NCBI GenBank assembly: GCA_021823905.1
Contig: JAKALX010000278.1
Coordinates: forward strand, 1-5,487
Length of the DNA: 5,487 nucleotides
Reading direction: 5' to 3'
Source: Chloroflexota bacterium
Lineage (GTDB): Bacteria > Chloroflexota > Dehalococcoidia > Tepidiformales > Tepidiformaceae
In this document: positions 1 through 5,303 of the stretch, in pieces
How the letters are laid out: each line of letters begins with the position of its first letter
How positions within the stretch are numbered: the first letter of the stretch is position 1
Program-made: the position numbers and the translations under genes
The notes under the pieces: generated by a model
Seen by the model: the letters and a program-made list of their open reading frames with translations, nothing else
Databases searched by the model: none
Told to the model about the DNA's origin: nothing

Positions 1-61
1 GCCGGTGGTGCCTCCCGGCGCCGCCGGGTTTGACGGGCCGGATCTGGCGCAAACAGAATGA
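1..61 (+). CDS. Probable C-terminal end of an upstream gene (partial)
   Basis: Frame 2 is open from the window edge and reads PVVPPGAAGFDGPDLAQTE before a TGA at 59-61. Most third positions are G or C, as in the neighbouring genes, and the stop lies 4 nt before the IscU-like ATG at 66, which is operon-like spacing. The product cannot be identified from 19 residues. Frame 1 is also open briefly (ten codons to a TGA at 31-33), so the reading frame is a preference rather than a demonstration. Confidence 0.35.
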   Translation, partial: PVVPPGAAGFDGPDLAQTE

Positions 62-65
62 ACCG

Positions 66-449
66 ATGGCTGCCTACTCCGACCTCGTGATGGAGCACTT
101 CGAGCACCCGCGCAACGCCGGCGAGATCGAGTCGCCCGACGGCGAAGCGACGACTTCGAACCCGGTTTGCGGCGACCGGATGCGCGTGACGATCCGGGTG
201 GCAGACGAGCGGATCGCGGAGGTTCGCTGGCAGACGCGAGGTTGCCCGCCGGCGATCGCGACCAGCTCCTTCGCGAGCGAGCTGGTGCGCGGTTGGGCGC
301 TGGACGACGTGGTCGCATTGACGCGCGAGCGGATCGCCGAGGGAGTCGGCGGACTGCCAAAGGACAAGGTGCACTGCAGCGTGCTCGCGGCCGACGCTCT
401 CCGGGCCGCCGTTGCCGACTATCGCAGGCGCGCCGAGGGAGGCGGCTGA
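66..449 (+). CDS. IscU/NifU N-terminal-type Fe-S cluster assembly scaffold
   Basis: This is a 127-residue cytosolic protein of the IscU/NifU-N/SufU superfamily, which assembles Fe-S clusters from cysteine-desulfurase sulfur and passes them to apoproteins. The family start YSDLVMEHFEHPRNAGEIE is at residues 4-22. The three ligand cysteines are all present: Cys35 in NPVCGD (with the conserved Asp37), Cys60 in RGCPPAIATSS, and Cys104 in KVHCSVLAADAL. Length is normal for a stand-alone IscU. ATG at 66 is preferred because the family begins there. A TTG at 30 would add 12 unrelated residues, and neither start has a good SD, so translation may be coupled to the upstream gene. There is no IscU-type LPPVK chaperone loop; GLPKDK occupies the matching place, as in shorter NifU-like relatives. 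No partner genes (iscS, hscA, fdx) are visible in the window. The fold is certain; the choice between IscU-like and SufU-like naming is not. Confidence 0.88.
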   Translation: MAAYSDLVMEHFEHPRNAGEIESPDGEATTSNPVCGDRMRVTIRVADERIAEVRWQTRGCPPAIATSSFASELVRGWALDDVVALTRERIAEGVGGLPKDKVHCSVLAADALRAAVADYRRRAEGGG

Positions 450-480
450 CGCGGCTTCTGGTCCCTTCGACCGGCGTTGT

Positions 481-502
481 GTAGCGTGGCTGTCACGCTT
501 AC
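481..502 (+). promoter_or_regulatory. Inverted repeat / hairpin directly before the MFS transporter SD
   Basis: GTAGCGTG (481-488) and CACGCTTAC (494-502) pair over 8 bp with one bulged T and a 5-nt loop. The GGGAGGG SD of the transporter (503-509) follows immediately. It could be a repressor operator or an RNA hairpin affecting ribosome access. No U-run follows, so it is not an obvious terminator. This is seen in the sequence; the function is inferred. Confidence 0.35.
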
Positions 503-518
503 GGGAGGGTAAGAAGCA

Positions 519-1784
519 GTGGCGGCACGCGCTCTCCCGGCAACCGAACCGCCTGTCAAAGAGAGACGCGGCCTTACCGCGCCAGGCCGGTCGTTGGCGG
601 CGATGCGCCACCGCGACTTCCGGGTGCTCCTGCTCAGCACGATGGCGCTCCAGATCGGCTCGTGGGTGCAGACCATCGGCCAGGGCTGGTTGGTCAAGGA
701 AGACCTGCACGGCTCGGCGACCGACCTCGCCACCGTGGCGCTCCTCCGGGGTGCGTCACTGGTGCTTCTCTCGCCGTTCGGGGGGTACCTTGCGGGCCGC
801 TTCGAGCGGCGAAAGCAGCTCGTTGGCTACACGGTCGGGAGCGCGTGCATTGCGACGCTGCTGGCCGTCCTCGTGGCTACCGGCCGGATCGAGATCTGGA
901 TGGTCTACGGCACGGCGCTCGTGGCCGGAGCGCTCGACGCGCTCGCCGGACCGATTCGCTCGCTGCTCGTCTTCGACACGGTCGAGCCGCGAGATCTGAC
1001 GAATGCCGTGGCCCTGAACAACCTCGCCGGCAACTCCATGCGGGTGATCGGCCCGGCAATCGGCGGGGCACTCATCGGGGCGGTGGGCACGCAGGGCACG
1101 TTCCAGATGCAGGCGGCGTGCCTCGTCGTCGCGGCCATCCTCACGTGGAAGCTTGCCCCCAGCCATCCCGAGCTCAGCGGGCGGGAGGGCGTGTTTTCGA
1201 GCATGGTCAGCGGCATGGCGTATGTCTGGCGCGACCGGCGAATGCTCGTGATCGTGGCGATGGCTATCCTCCCGAGCGTCCTGGTCTATCCCTACGTCAC
1301 GTTCCTGCCGGTGTTCGCGAAGGACGTTCTGCACAGCGGCGCGACAGGGTACGGCTACCTCGCCGCCGCCGTGGGCCTGGGATCGTTGCTCGGCGGAGCG
1401 GTCGTCGCGTCGACATCGGGGAGCGCCCGCATGGGCCAGCGAATGCTCTGGACGTGCCTGCTGTATTGCGTGAGCGTTGCGGGCTTCAGCTTCATGGGGA
1501 ATCTCTTGCTCGCGGTGGGAGCGCTGGCGGTCGCAGGGATCTTCCACAGCATCTACTCGGCGCTCAATGGGGCGATGATGCAGATAAAGGCCGATCCCGA
1601 GTACCGGAGCCGGGTTGTTTCGCTCCAGACGATGACCTGGGGATTGACGCCGTTTGCCGGTCTGCTGATGGGTGCGATGATCGACCATTGGGGAGCGCCG
1701 CACGTCGTCTTCGGCTGGATGGCCGTTGCGGCGGCGGCAACGCTGCTCATCATCGTCACCTCGCGCGAAATGCGGCGGGTCTGA
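519..1784 (+). CDS. MFS transporter, MFS_3 (EntS-like) type exporter
   Basis: This 421-residue inner-membrane protein has the length and hydrophobicity pattern of a 12-helix major facilitator, likely a proton-driven exporter of a small molecule. Helices begin near residue 34 (FRVLLLSTMALQIG). The motif-A loop after TM2 is GGYLAGRFERRK (88-99), with Gly at the usual Asp position. EPRDLTNAVALNNLAGN (156-172) leading into VIGPAIGGALIG (177-188) and PEYRSRVVSLQ (360-370) are typical of the MFS_3 family that includes the enterobactin exporter EntS. The N-terminal 28 residues are a hydrophilic cytosolic tail. GTG at 519 is chosen for its SD, GGGAGG at 503-508 with about 10 nt spacing. An ATG at 603 (Met29) starts exactly at the conserved domain but lacks a good SD. 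Substrate cannot be inferred: no siderophore or antibiotic genes are nearby. The exonuclease gene follows after 20 nt and may be co-transcribed. Confidence 0.85.
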   Translation: MAARALPATEPPVKERRGLTAPGRSLAAMRHRDFRVLLLSTMALQIGSWVQTIGQGWLVKEDLHGSATDLATVALLRGASLVLLSPFGGYLAGRFERRKQLVGYTVGSACIATLLAVLVATGRIEIWMVYGTALVAGALDALAGPIRSLLVFDTVEPRDLTNAVALNNLAGNSMRVIGPAIGGALIGAVGTQGTFQMQAACLVVAAILTWKLAPSHPELSGREGVFSSMVSGMAYVWRDRRMLVIVAMAILPSVLVYPYVTFLPVFAKDVLHSGATGYGYLAAAVGLGSLLGGAVVASTSGSARMGQRMLWTCLLYCVSVAGFSFMGNLLLAVGALAVAGIFHSIYSALNGAMMQIKADPEYRSRVVSLQTMTWGLTPFAGLLMGAMIDHWGAPHVVFGWMAVAAAATLLIIVTSREMRRV

Positions 1785-1804
1785 CTGAGGGAATTGAGGC
1801 ATCG

Positions 1805-2440
1805 GTGGCCGAACTACACGAACTGCTGGCGCCCGGTCTTCGGCTTCTCGAAGGAGACGGGCGGCTCACGCCGGAAGCGGGTGACGGGAGCCACATCCAG
1901 GGGATCCAGGCGCTGTTCGTGATCGACCTGGAGATGAGCGGACCGAACGCCCAGATGCACGAAGTGCTCGACGTCGGCGGGGTGCGATGCACGCTGGCGG
2001 CGGCGTTTCCGGAAGAGGAAGCATGGGGCGCGCGCGTGAAGCCGCGGCACATCGGCAACGCCTCGCCCGGCGCGCTGAAGGTGGTCGGCTACAGTCCGAA
2101 GGAGTGGAAGAACTCGCTGGAGCTGGAGGCGGCGTTCGAGCGGTTCGCGGCGCTCGGCCGCGACGCCGTGATAGCGGGCTGGGGCATCGGCCAGGACATG
2201 GCGTTCCTCGCCGAGTCGTTCCGGCGGCTGAACGAACCGTGGCCGTTTGCCCTCGTCGCGCTCGACATCCAGCCGATCGCCCGCCAGGTCCTGGGCGCGG
2301 GGCAGGTGGACCGCTTCAACCTCGGACATGTGGCCGACCGGCTGGGCATCGGCCGGATGGGCGAGCACGGCGCGCTGGCCGACGCCTACGCAACCTACGA
2401 CGTGCTGGTGAAGCTGGCGGAGCGTGGGCTGCGCGCTTAA
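1805..2440 (+). CDS. DEDDh-family 3'-5' exonuclease domain protein
   Basis: This 211-residue, probably cytosolic protein has the RNase T/DnaQ-like exonuclease fold, which removes nucleotides from 3' ends with two metal ions. All five expected residues are visible: Exo I FVIDLEMSG (Asp41, Glu43), Exo II VIAGWGIGQDMAFL (Asp131), and Exo III GEHGALADAYATYDVL (His188, Asp193), so it is likely active. The DLEMSG wording resembles oligoribonuclease, but the Exo II/III context fits the general DEDDh group; whether DNA or RNA is the substrate is open. GTG at 1805 is chosen because GAGG (1796-1799) lies 5 nt upstream and the next ATG falls after the catalytic D-x-E. The upstream open frame, which overlaps the transporter, is non-coding. 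The stop TAA sits in a small GCGCG-CTTAA-CGCGC dyad (2431-2445). Its last coding bases are duplicated at 3066-3105. Confidence 0.8.
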   Translation: MAELHELLAPGLRLLEGDGRLTPEAGDGSHIQGIQALFVIDLEMSGPNAQMHEVLDVGGVRCTLAAAFPEEEAWGARVKPRHIGNASPGALKVVGYSPKEWKNSLELEAAFERFAALGRDAVIAGWGIGQDMAFLAESFRRLNEPWPFALVALDIQPIARQVLGAGQVDRFNLGHVADRLGIGRMGEHGALADAYATYDVLVKLAERGLRA

Positions 2441-2452
2441 CGCGCGTGAGCG
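2402..2452 (+). repeat. Direct repeat copy 1 (end of the exonuclease gene)
   Basis: Bases 2402-2424 are identical to 3066-3088 (23 bp), and 2441-2452 are identical to 3094-3105 (12 bp). Between the matching blocks copy 1 has 16 nt, including the TAA stop, where copy 2 has 5 nt. The 23-bp block encodes exonuclease residues 200-207 and reads naturally as the end of that gene, so this is probably the original copy. Confidence 0.85.
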
Positions 2453-2491
2453 ATTCCTGCGCTACCGGTGTTCGAAAGTCCACGGCAACTC

Positions 2492-3007
2492 CTACCGAAC
2501 AAGTGCCGCGGGTTGTCGGCTGCTCAAATAGGAGATCGTGCCGATCGCGCCCTTGATGTTGTGCACCGAGCGAATCGTTATGGGCTTCGCTCCGCGGCAA
2601 TGAACACGGTAGGTTCGATTTGGCATCTCCATAGGGATGATGCCGTATAACCATCGTTGTGTGCTCAGGTTCTGGATGTAAGTTATGTCACTATAATGGC
2701 AAATCGCTGTCTTCCTCGAGAGACGGCATTCCAAGCCATTTTCGTAGAGCAGCAGAGCAGGACTTCTGATTCCGGAAACCGCAAACCCGATTAGGCAAGA
2801 GGACGCAGCAAGACACAGGGCTAAGACGAGCATGGCTCCGACTGACACCCCGCTCGCCGAGGCAACCTCACTTGCCACCATGAGCACGGCGATCGCAATC
2901 GCCGCGAGCGCCCCCAGTACGAATCCCAAAATCCGTCGCCAACTCCAGCCATAAACACGAACAAGCTGTCCGATGTCGGCGAACGGTTCCGGTTGCTTGT
3001 TTTTCAC
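2492..3007 (-). CDS. Hypothetical membrane protein, two TM helices plus PH-like tail
   Basis: I do not recognise this 171-residue protein as a named family. After a charged N-terminus (MKNKQPEPFADIG) come a basic WSWRR and two likely membrane helices, about residues 26-45 and 55-76. The tail from about 84 (LLLYENGLECRLSRK, HYSDITYIQNL, RTYRVHCRGAKPITIRS) resembles the beta-rich start of bacterial PH-like domains in small membrane proteins, by pattern only. The match stops early and ends SSRQPAALVR, so the C-terminus may be truncated. GTG at 3007 is preferred: hydrophilic, plausible protein begins there, whereas the same open frame continuing to 3280 would read antisense through the repeat and the riboswitch. 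Its SD is weak. The gene converges on the exonuclease with a 51-nt gap and is far less GC-rich than its neighbours, suggesting transfer. It may be a functional orphan or a decaying remnant. Confidence 0.6.
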   Translation of the reverse strand: MKNKQPEPFADIGQLVRVYGWSWRRILGFVLGALAAIAIAVLMVASEVASASGVSVGAMLVLALCLAASSCLIGFAVSGIRSPALLLYENGLECRLSRKTAICHYSDITYIQNLSTQRWLYGIIPMEMPNRTYRVHCRGAKPITIRSVHNIKGAIGTISYLSSRQPAALVR

Positions 3008-3022
3008 AACACGCTCAAAACG

Positions 3023-3050
3023 GGTACCAGCGGAATGGTAACCACGGTTA
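3023..3050 (-). promoter_or_regulatory. Overlapping dyads in the insert's promoter region
   Basis: TACCA (3025-3029) and TGGTA (3036-3040) form one inverted repeat, extendable to GG/CC with a bulge. TAACC (3039-3043) and GGTTA (3046-3050) form a second with a 2-nt centre. Together they cover the candidate -10 and spacer of the minus-strand gene, so they could be an operator. No regulator is encoded in the insert. Confidence 0.25.
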
Positions 3051-3063
3051 GGGCCAAGGCCAA
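3035..3063 (-). promoter_or_regulatory. Candidate promoter of the minus-strand membrane gene
   Basis: Read on the minus strand, TTGGCC (3058-3063, 4 of 6 to TTGACA) and TACCAT (3035-3040, 4 of 6 to TATAAT) are separated by exactly 17 nt. Initiation near 3028 would give a leader of about 20 nt before the GTG at 3007. The location inside the insert, just before the repeat, means the cassette could bring its own promoter. It is a weak match. Confidence 0.3.
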
Positions 3064-3065
3064 GT

Positions 3066-3105
3066 GTGCTGGTGAAGCTGGCGGAGCGAAGCGCGCGCGT
3101 GAGCG
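3066..3105 (+). repeat. Direct repeat copy 2, upstream of the rib promoter
   Basis: This is the second copy of the exonuclease gene end: 23 identical bases (3066-3088), a shortened 5-nt middle lacking the stop codon, then 12 identical bases (3094-3105). It is not needed by any gene here. In the copied reading frame there is no stop until inside the riboswitch, so this is a non-functional duplicate. Confidence 0.85.
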
Positions 3106-3131
3106 TCACGCCGGGTGCGCCGGGCGTGATC

Positions 3132-3163
3132 TTGACAACGATTTGCGGGCAGCGAACGATAAG
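3132..3163 (+). promoter_or_regulatory. Sigma70-like promoter of the riboflavin operon
   Basis: A perfect TTGACA -35 lies at 3132-3137. The -10 is less clear: AACGAT at 3155-3160 (17-nt spacer, 3 of 6) or GATAAG at 3158-3163 (20-nt spacer, 4 of 6). Either would start transcription within a few bases of the riboswitch at 3171, as expected for a 5' leader riboswitch. The promoter lies downstream of repeat copy 2, so the insertion left it intact. Confidence 0.6.
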
Positions 3164-3170
3164 GTCGATG

Positions 3171-3298
<128 letters not shown>

Positions 3299-3307
3299 CA
3301 GTGCGAC

Positions 3308-3346
3308 GCGCGAACACGCGAGACGTGTCGTGCCGCGTGCTCGCGC
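3308..3346 (+). promoter_or_regulatory. Long GC-rich hairpin after the riboswitch (possible expression platform)
   Basis: GCGCGAACACGCG (3308-3320) pairs with CGCGTGCTCGCGC (3334-3346): 12 of 13 pairs with a single A-C mismatch and a 13-nt loop. ACCCCTTCC follows instead of a U-run, so it is not a classic intrinsic terminator. Bases 3301-3305 (GTGCG) can alternatively pair with 3344-3348 (CGCAC), which would open the outer stem. This suggests a switchable element or a terminator that does not need a U-tract; the role is inferred. Confidence 0.5.
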
Positions 3347-3350
3347 ACCC

Positions 3351-3388
3351 CTTCCGCTCCCGACTCGTCAGAACAAACGAGAAGGAAG
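3351..3388 (+). promoter_or_regulatory. Possible SD-sequestering stem before the leader ORF
   Basis: CTCGT (3364-3368) pairs with ACGAG (3377-3381). Outside an unpaired region, CTTCC (3351-3355) can pair with GGAAG (3384-3388), which is the SD of the leader ORF. CTCCC (3357-3361) could instead pair with the ribE SD GGGAG (3446-3450) or with GGGAG at the riboswitch 3' edge (3290-3294). These competing pairings fit translational control by the riboswitch but are inferred by eye. Confidence 0.3.
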
Positions 3389-3393
3389 CGAAC

Positions 3394-3459
3394 ATGGATC
3401 GGATGGGTTGGATGCCCCACAAGGGGCGCGGCGCCTCACGGGAATGGGAGGGCCGCTAG
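3394..3459 (+). CDS. 21-residue leader ORF between the FMN riboswitch and ribE
   Basis: ATG at 3394 follows AAGGAAG (3382-3388) by 5 nt, one of the best SDs in the window. The ORF encodes 21 residues, beginning MDRMGWMPHK and ending WEGR. It is polar and basic, with two Trp and three Met, and no transmembrane segment. Its TAG (3457-3459) directly abuts the ribE ATG at 3460. The two are in the same frame, so one stop codon separates them. I know of no family for the peptide. The most likely role, if translated, is a leader whose translation couples to ribE or alters the RNA fold: GCCCC/GGGGC (3414-3418, 3423-3427) makes a hairpin inside it. Alternatively the SD and ATG are a chance or vestigial start, since ribE has its own SD. 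Confidence 0.5.
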   Translation: MDRMGWMPHKGRGASREWEGR

Positions 3460-4056
3460 ATGTTCACCGGAATTATTGAAGAGGTCGGGACGGTCGTCGA
3501 AGCGGGAGAGGGCACGCTTCGCATCCGCGCGCCGTTCATCCTCGGCGACAGCAAGCTGGGGGACTCCATCGCCATCAACGGCGTGGACCTTACCGTCGCC
3601 GAGATGGATGGCGAGACGTTCTTCGCGAACCTCATGCCCGAGACGTACCGTCGTTCGAACCTGGGCGAGCTCAGGCCGGGCGGCGCCGTGAACCTGGAGC
3701 GCAGCGTTCGTCCGAACGACAGGCTCAGCGGCCACATCGTTCGCGGTGTGGTTGAGGGCGTGGGGACGATCGCGTCATTCACTCCCGAAGCGGAGGCCAT
3801 GATCGTGCGCATCACCTCTCCCGCCGATCTGCTGCACTCTATGGTCGTGAAGGGCCCCGTTTGCATCGACGGCATCAGCCTGACGATCGTCGCGAAGGAC
3901 GAGACGAGCTTCAGCGTGTCGATCGTGCAGTACACCCAGGAGCACACGAACCTGATGGGCCGCAAGCCCGGCGATCGCGTGAACCTGGAGACCGACATCA
4001 TCGCCCGCTACGTCCAGGAATACGTCCGCGAGCTCGTTCCCGGGGTGCGGCGATGA
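3460..4056 (+). CDS. ribE: Riboflavin synthase, alpha subunit type
   Basis: This cytosolic enzyme dismutates two 6,7-dimethyl-8-ribityllumazine molecules to riboflavin and a pyrimidinedione that RibH reuses. At 198 residues it has the usual size, with two lumazine-binding barrels. Barrel one starts with the signature MFTGIIEEVGTV; barrel two runs from about 92 and contains KGPVCIDGISLTI (131-143), EHTNL (161-165) and NLETDIIARYV (175-185). The start is fixed by MFTGI, whose N-terminal Phe lines the active site, and by GGGAGG at 3446-3451. Two positions differ from the E. coli enzyme: NGVDLTV (40-46) has Asp43 where E. coli has Cys48, and GHIVRGVVEGVG (91-102) has Val97 and Glu99 where many homologs have GHVDG (His102 in E. 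coli). It overlaps ribBA by ATGA. The name follows Gram-positive usage; the E. coli gene is called ribC. Confidence 0.95.
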   Translation: MFTGIIEEVGTVVEAGEGTLRIRAPFILGDSKLGDSIAINGVDLTVAEMDGETFFANLMPETYRRSNLGELRPGGAVNLERSVRPNDRLSGHIVRGVVEGVGTIASFTPEAEAMIVRITSPADLLHSMVVKGPVCIDGISLTIVAKDETSFSVSIVQYTQEHTNLMGRKPGDRVNLETDIIARYVQEYVRELVPGVRR

Positions 4057-5300
4057 CGGCATCGAGCGAACACGACAGCGTCATCTGCACCGTCCCGGAA
4101 GCGATCGAAGAGTACCGGCGCGGCAAGTTCGTCATCATCACGGACGACGAAGGCCGGGAAAACGAAGGCGACCTGACGATCCCAGCGCAATTCGTCACGC
4201 CGGAATCGATCAACTTCATGGCCAAGTACGGCCGCGGCCTCGTGTGCATTTCGCTGACCGAGGATCGCGTCGCCGAACTGAAGCTGCCGATGATGGTCGA
4301 AGCCAACGACTCGCACTTCGGCACGCCGTTCACGGTGTCCGTCGAGGCGCGGACCGGCGTCTCCACCGGTATCTCCGCGCCCGACCGCGCCCGCACGGTC
4401 CAGGTGCTCATCGATCCCAAAACAGAGCCCGACGACATCGTTCGGCCCGGGCACATGTTCCCGTTGCGCGCGCGCCGCGGCGGCGTCCTCGTGCGCGCCG
4501 GGCAGACCGAAGCGAGCGTGGACCTCGCGCGGCTTGCCGGGCTGTACCCCGGGGCCGTGATCTGCGAAATCATGAAGATGGACGGCGAGATGGCCCGGAT
4601 GCCGGACCTGAAGCGCTTCGCGCGGCGGCATGGCCTCCGGATCCTGACGACGAACGACCTCATCAAGCACCGGCTGCGCACGGAGATCCTCGTCCACCGG
4701 GTCGCCGAGACGAAGCTCCCCACGCCGAACGGCGAGATGATGATCCTCGCCTACCGCACCGACAACGATCCGGCGGAGCACGTCGCAGTCGTCCACGGGA
4801 CGATCGACCCGGACAAGCCAATCCTCGTCCGCGTGCATGACCAGTGCGTAACCGGCGACGTCTTCGATTCGCTGCGCTGCGACTGCGGCGAGCAGAAGGA
4901 CCGGGCGCTGAAGATGATCGGCGAGGAAGGGGGCGTGTTCCTCTACATGCGCCAGGAAGGGCGCGGGATCGGCCTGCACAACAAACTGCGCGCCTACGAA
5001 CTCCAGGACCAGGGCATGGACACGGTGGACGCCAACATCGCGCTCGGGTTCCCCGCCGACAGGCGCGACTACGGCATCGGGATGCAGATCCTGCGCGACA
5101 TCGGTGTGCGAAAGATGCGGCTGATCACGAACAACCCGGCCAAACGCGCTGGGCTCGAGGCCTACGGGCTCGAAGTCGTCGAACGCGTGCCAATCGAGAC
5201 GACGCCGAACCAGTTCAACATCCGCTATCTCGACACGAAGCGCCGCCGGATGGGCCACCTGCTCGACGGGCTCGAGTCGCTCAGCGGCGGAGGGAGCTGA
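4053..5300 (+). CDS. ribBA: Bifunctional DHBP synthase / GTP cyclohydrolase II
   Basis: This 415-residue cytosolic fusion catalyses both entry steps of riboflavin synthesis. Residues about 10-206 (RibB) make 3,4-dihydroxy-2-butanone 4-phosphate from ribulose 5-phosphate: acidic loop DDEGRENEGDL (31-41), GVSTGISAPDRA (102-113), RPGHMFPLRA (131-140). Residues about 210-400 (RibA) open GTP to the diaminopyrimidine: zinc ligands Cys265, Cys276 and Cys278 in CVTGDVFDSLRCDC, then RQEGRGIGL (300-308), DYGIGMQIL (339-347) and TNNPAKRAGLEAYGLEVVER (359-378). The start ATG at 4053 overlaps the ribE stop as ATGA, indicating translational coupling. One oddity stands out: AGQTEASVDL has Gln151 (CAG, 4503-4505), where E. 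coli RibB has the metal-binding His153 of GHTEA. RibA looks complete. Whether the RibB half is active cannot be told from sequence; if this is a lineage variant it may be fully functional. Confidence 0.95.
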   Translation: MTASSEHDSVICTVPEAIEEYRRGKFVIITDDEGRENEGDLTIPAQFVTPESINFMAKYGRGLVCISLTEDRVAELKLPMMVEANDSHFGTPFTVSVEARTGVSTGISAPDRARTVQVLIDPKTEPDDIVRPGHMFPLRARRGGVLVRAGQTEASVDLARLAGLYPGAVICEIMKMDGEMARMPDLKRFARRHGLRILTTNDLIKHRLRTEILVHRVAETKLPTPNGEMMILAYRTDNDPAEHVAVVHGTIDPDKPILVRVHDQCVTGDVFDSLRCDCGEQKDRALKMIGEEGGVFLYMRQEGRGIGLHNKLRAYELQDQGMDTVDANIALGFPADRRDYGIGMQILRDIGVRKMRLITNNPAKRAGLEAYGLEVVERVPIETTPNQFNIRYLDTKRRRMGHLLDGLESLSGGGS

Positions 5301-5303
5301 GGC

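Larger units (their letters stand above)
2453..3065. other. Low-GC insert bounded by direct repeats
   Basis: The segment between the repeat copies carries the only minus-strand gene. It is about 51% GC over 2521-2760 by hand count, against roughly 70% in the end of the exonuclease gene. The period from one repeat start to the next is 664 bp. No transposase, integrase or convincing terminal inverted repeats are visible. It looks like a small horizontally acquired or recombined cassette; the mechanism is unknown. Confidence 0.55.

Noticed and set aside
756..1802. 348-codon minus-strand open frame opposite the MFS gene
   Set aside because: It is a low-complexity Arg/His/Asp-rich shadow of the transporter coding strand, with no conserved motif.
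662..1804. Upstream part of the exonuclease reading frame as a long N-terminal extension
   Set aside because: It overlaps the MFS gene completely and reads as an Arg/Gly/Ala-rich out-of-frame translation; GTG 1805 has an SD and is followed by normal protein.
2431..2446. Terminator at the exonuclease stop codon
   Set aside because: The GCGCG-CTTAA-CGCGC dyad is short and lacks a following U-run on either strand.
2463..2485. tRNA T-loop-like GGTGTTCGAAAGTCC near the insert's left end
   Set aside because: The flanking bases do not form the 5-bp T stem, and no acceptor or anticodon arm is nearby.
2453..3065. Terminal inverted repeats of an insertion sequence at the insert ends
   Set aside because: The ends share only scattered short matches (ATTCC...GCT...ACC) in inverted orientation, and there is no transposase.
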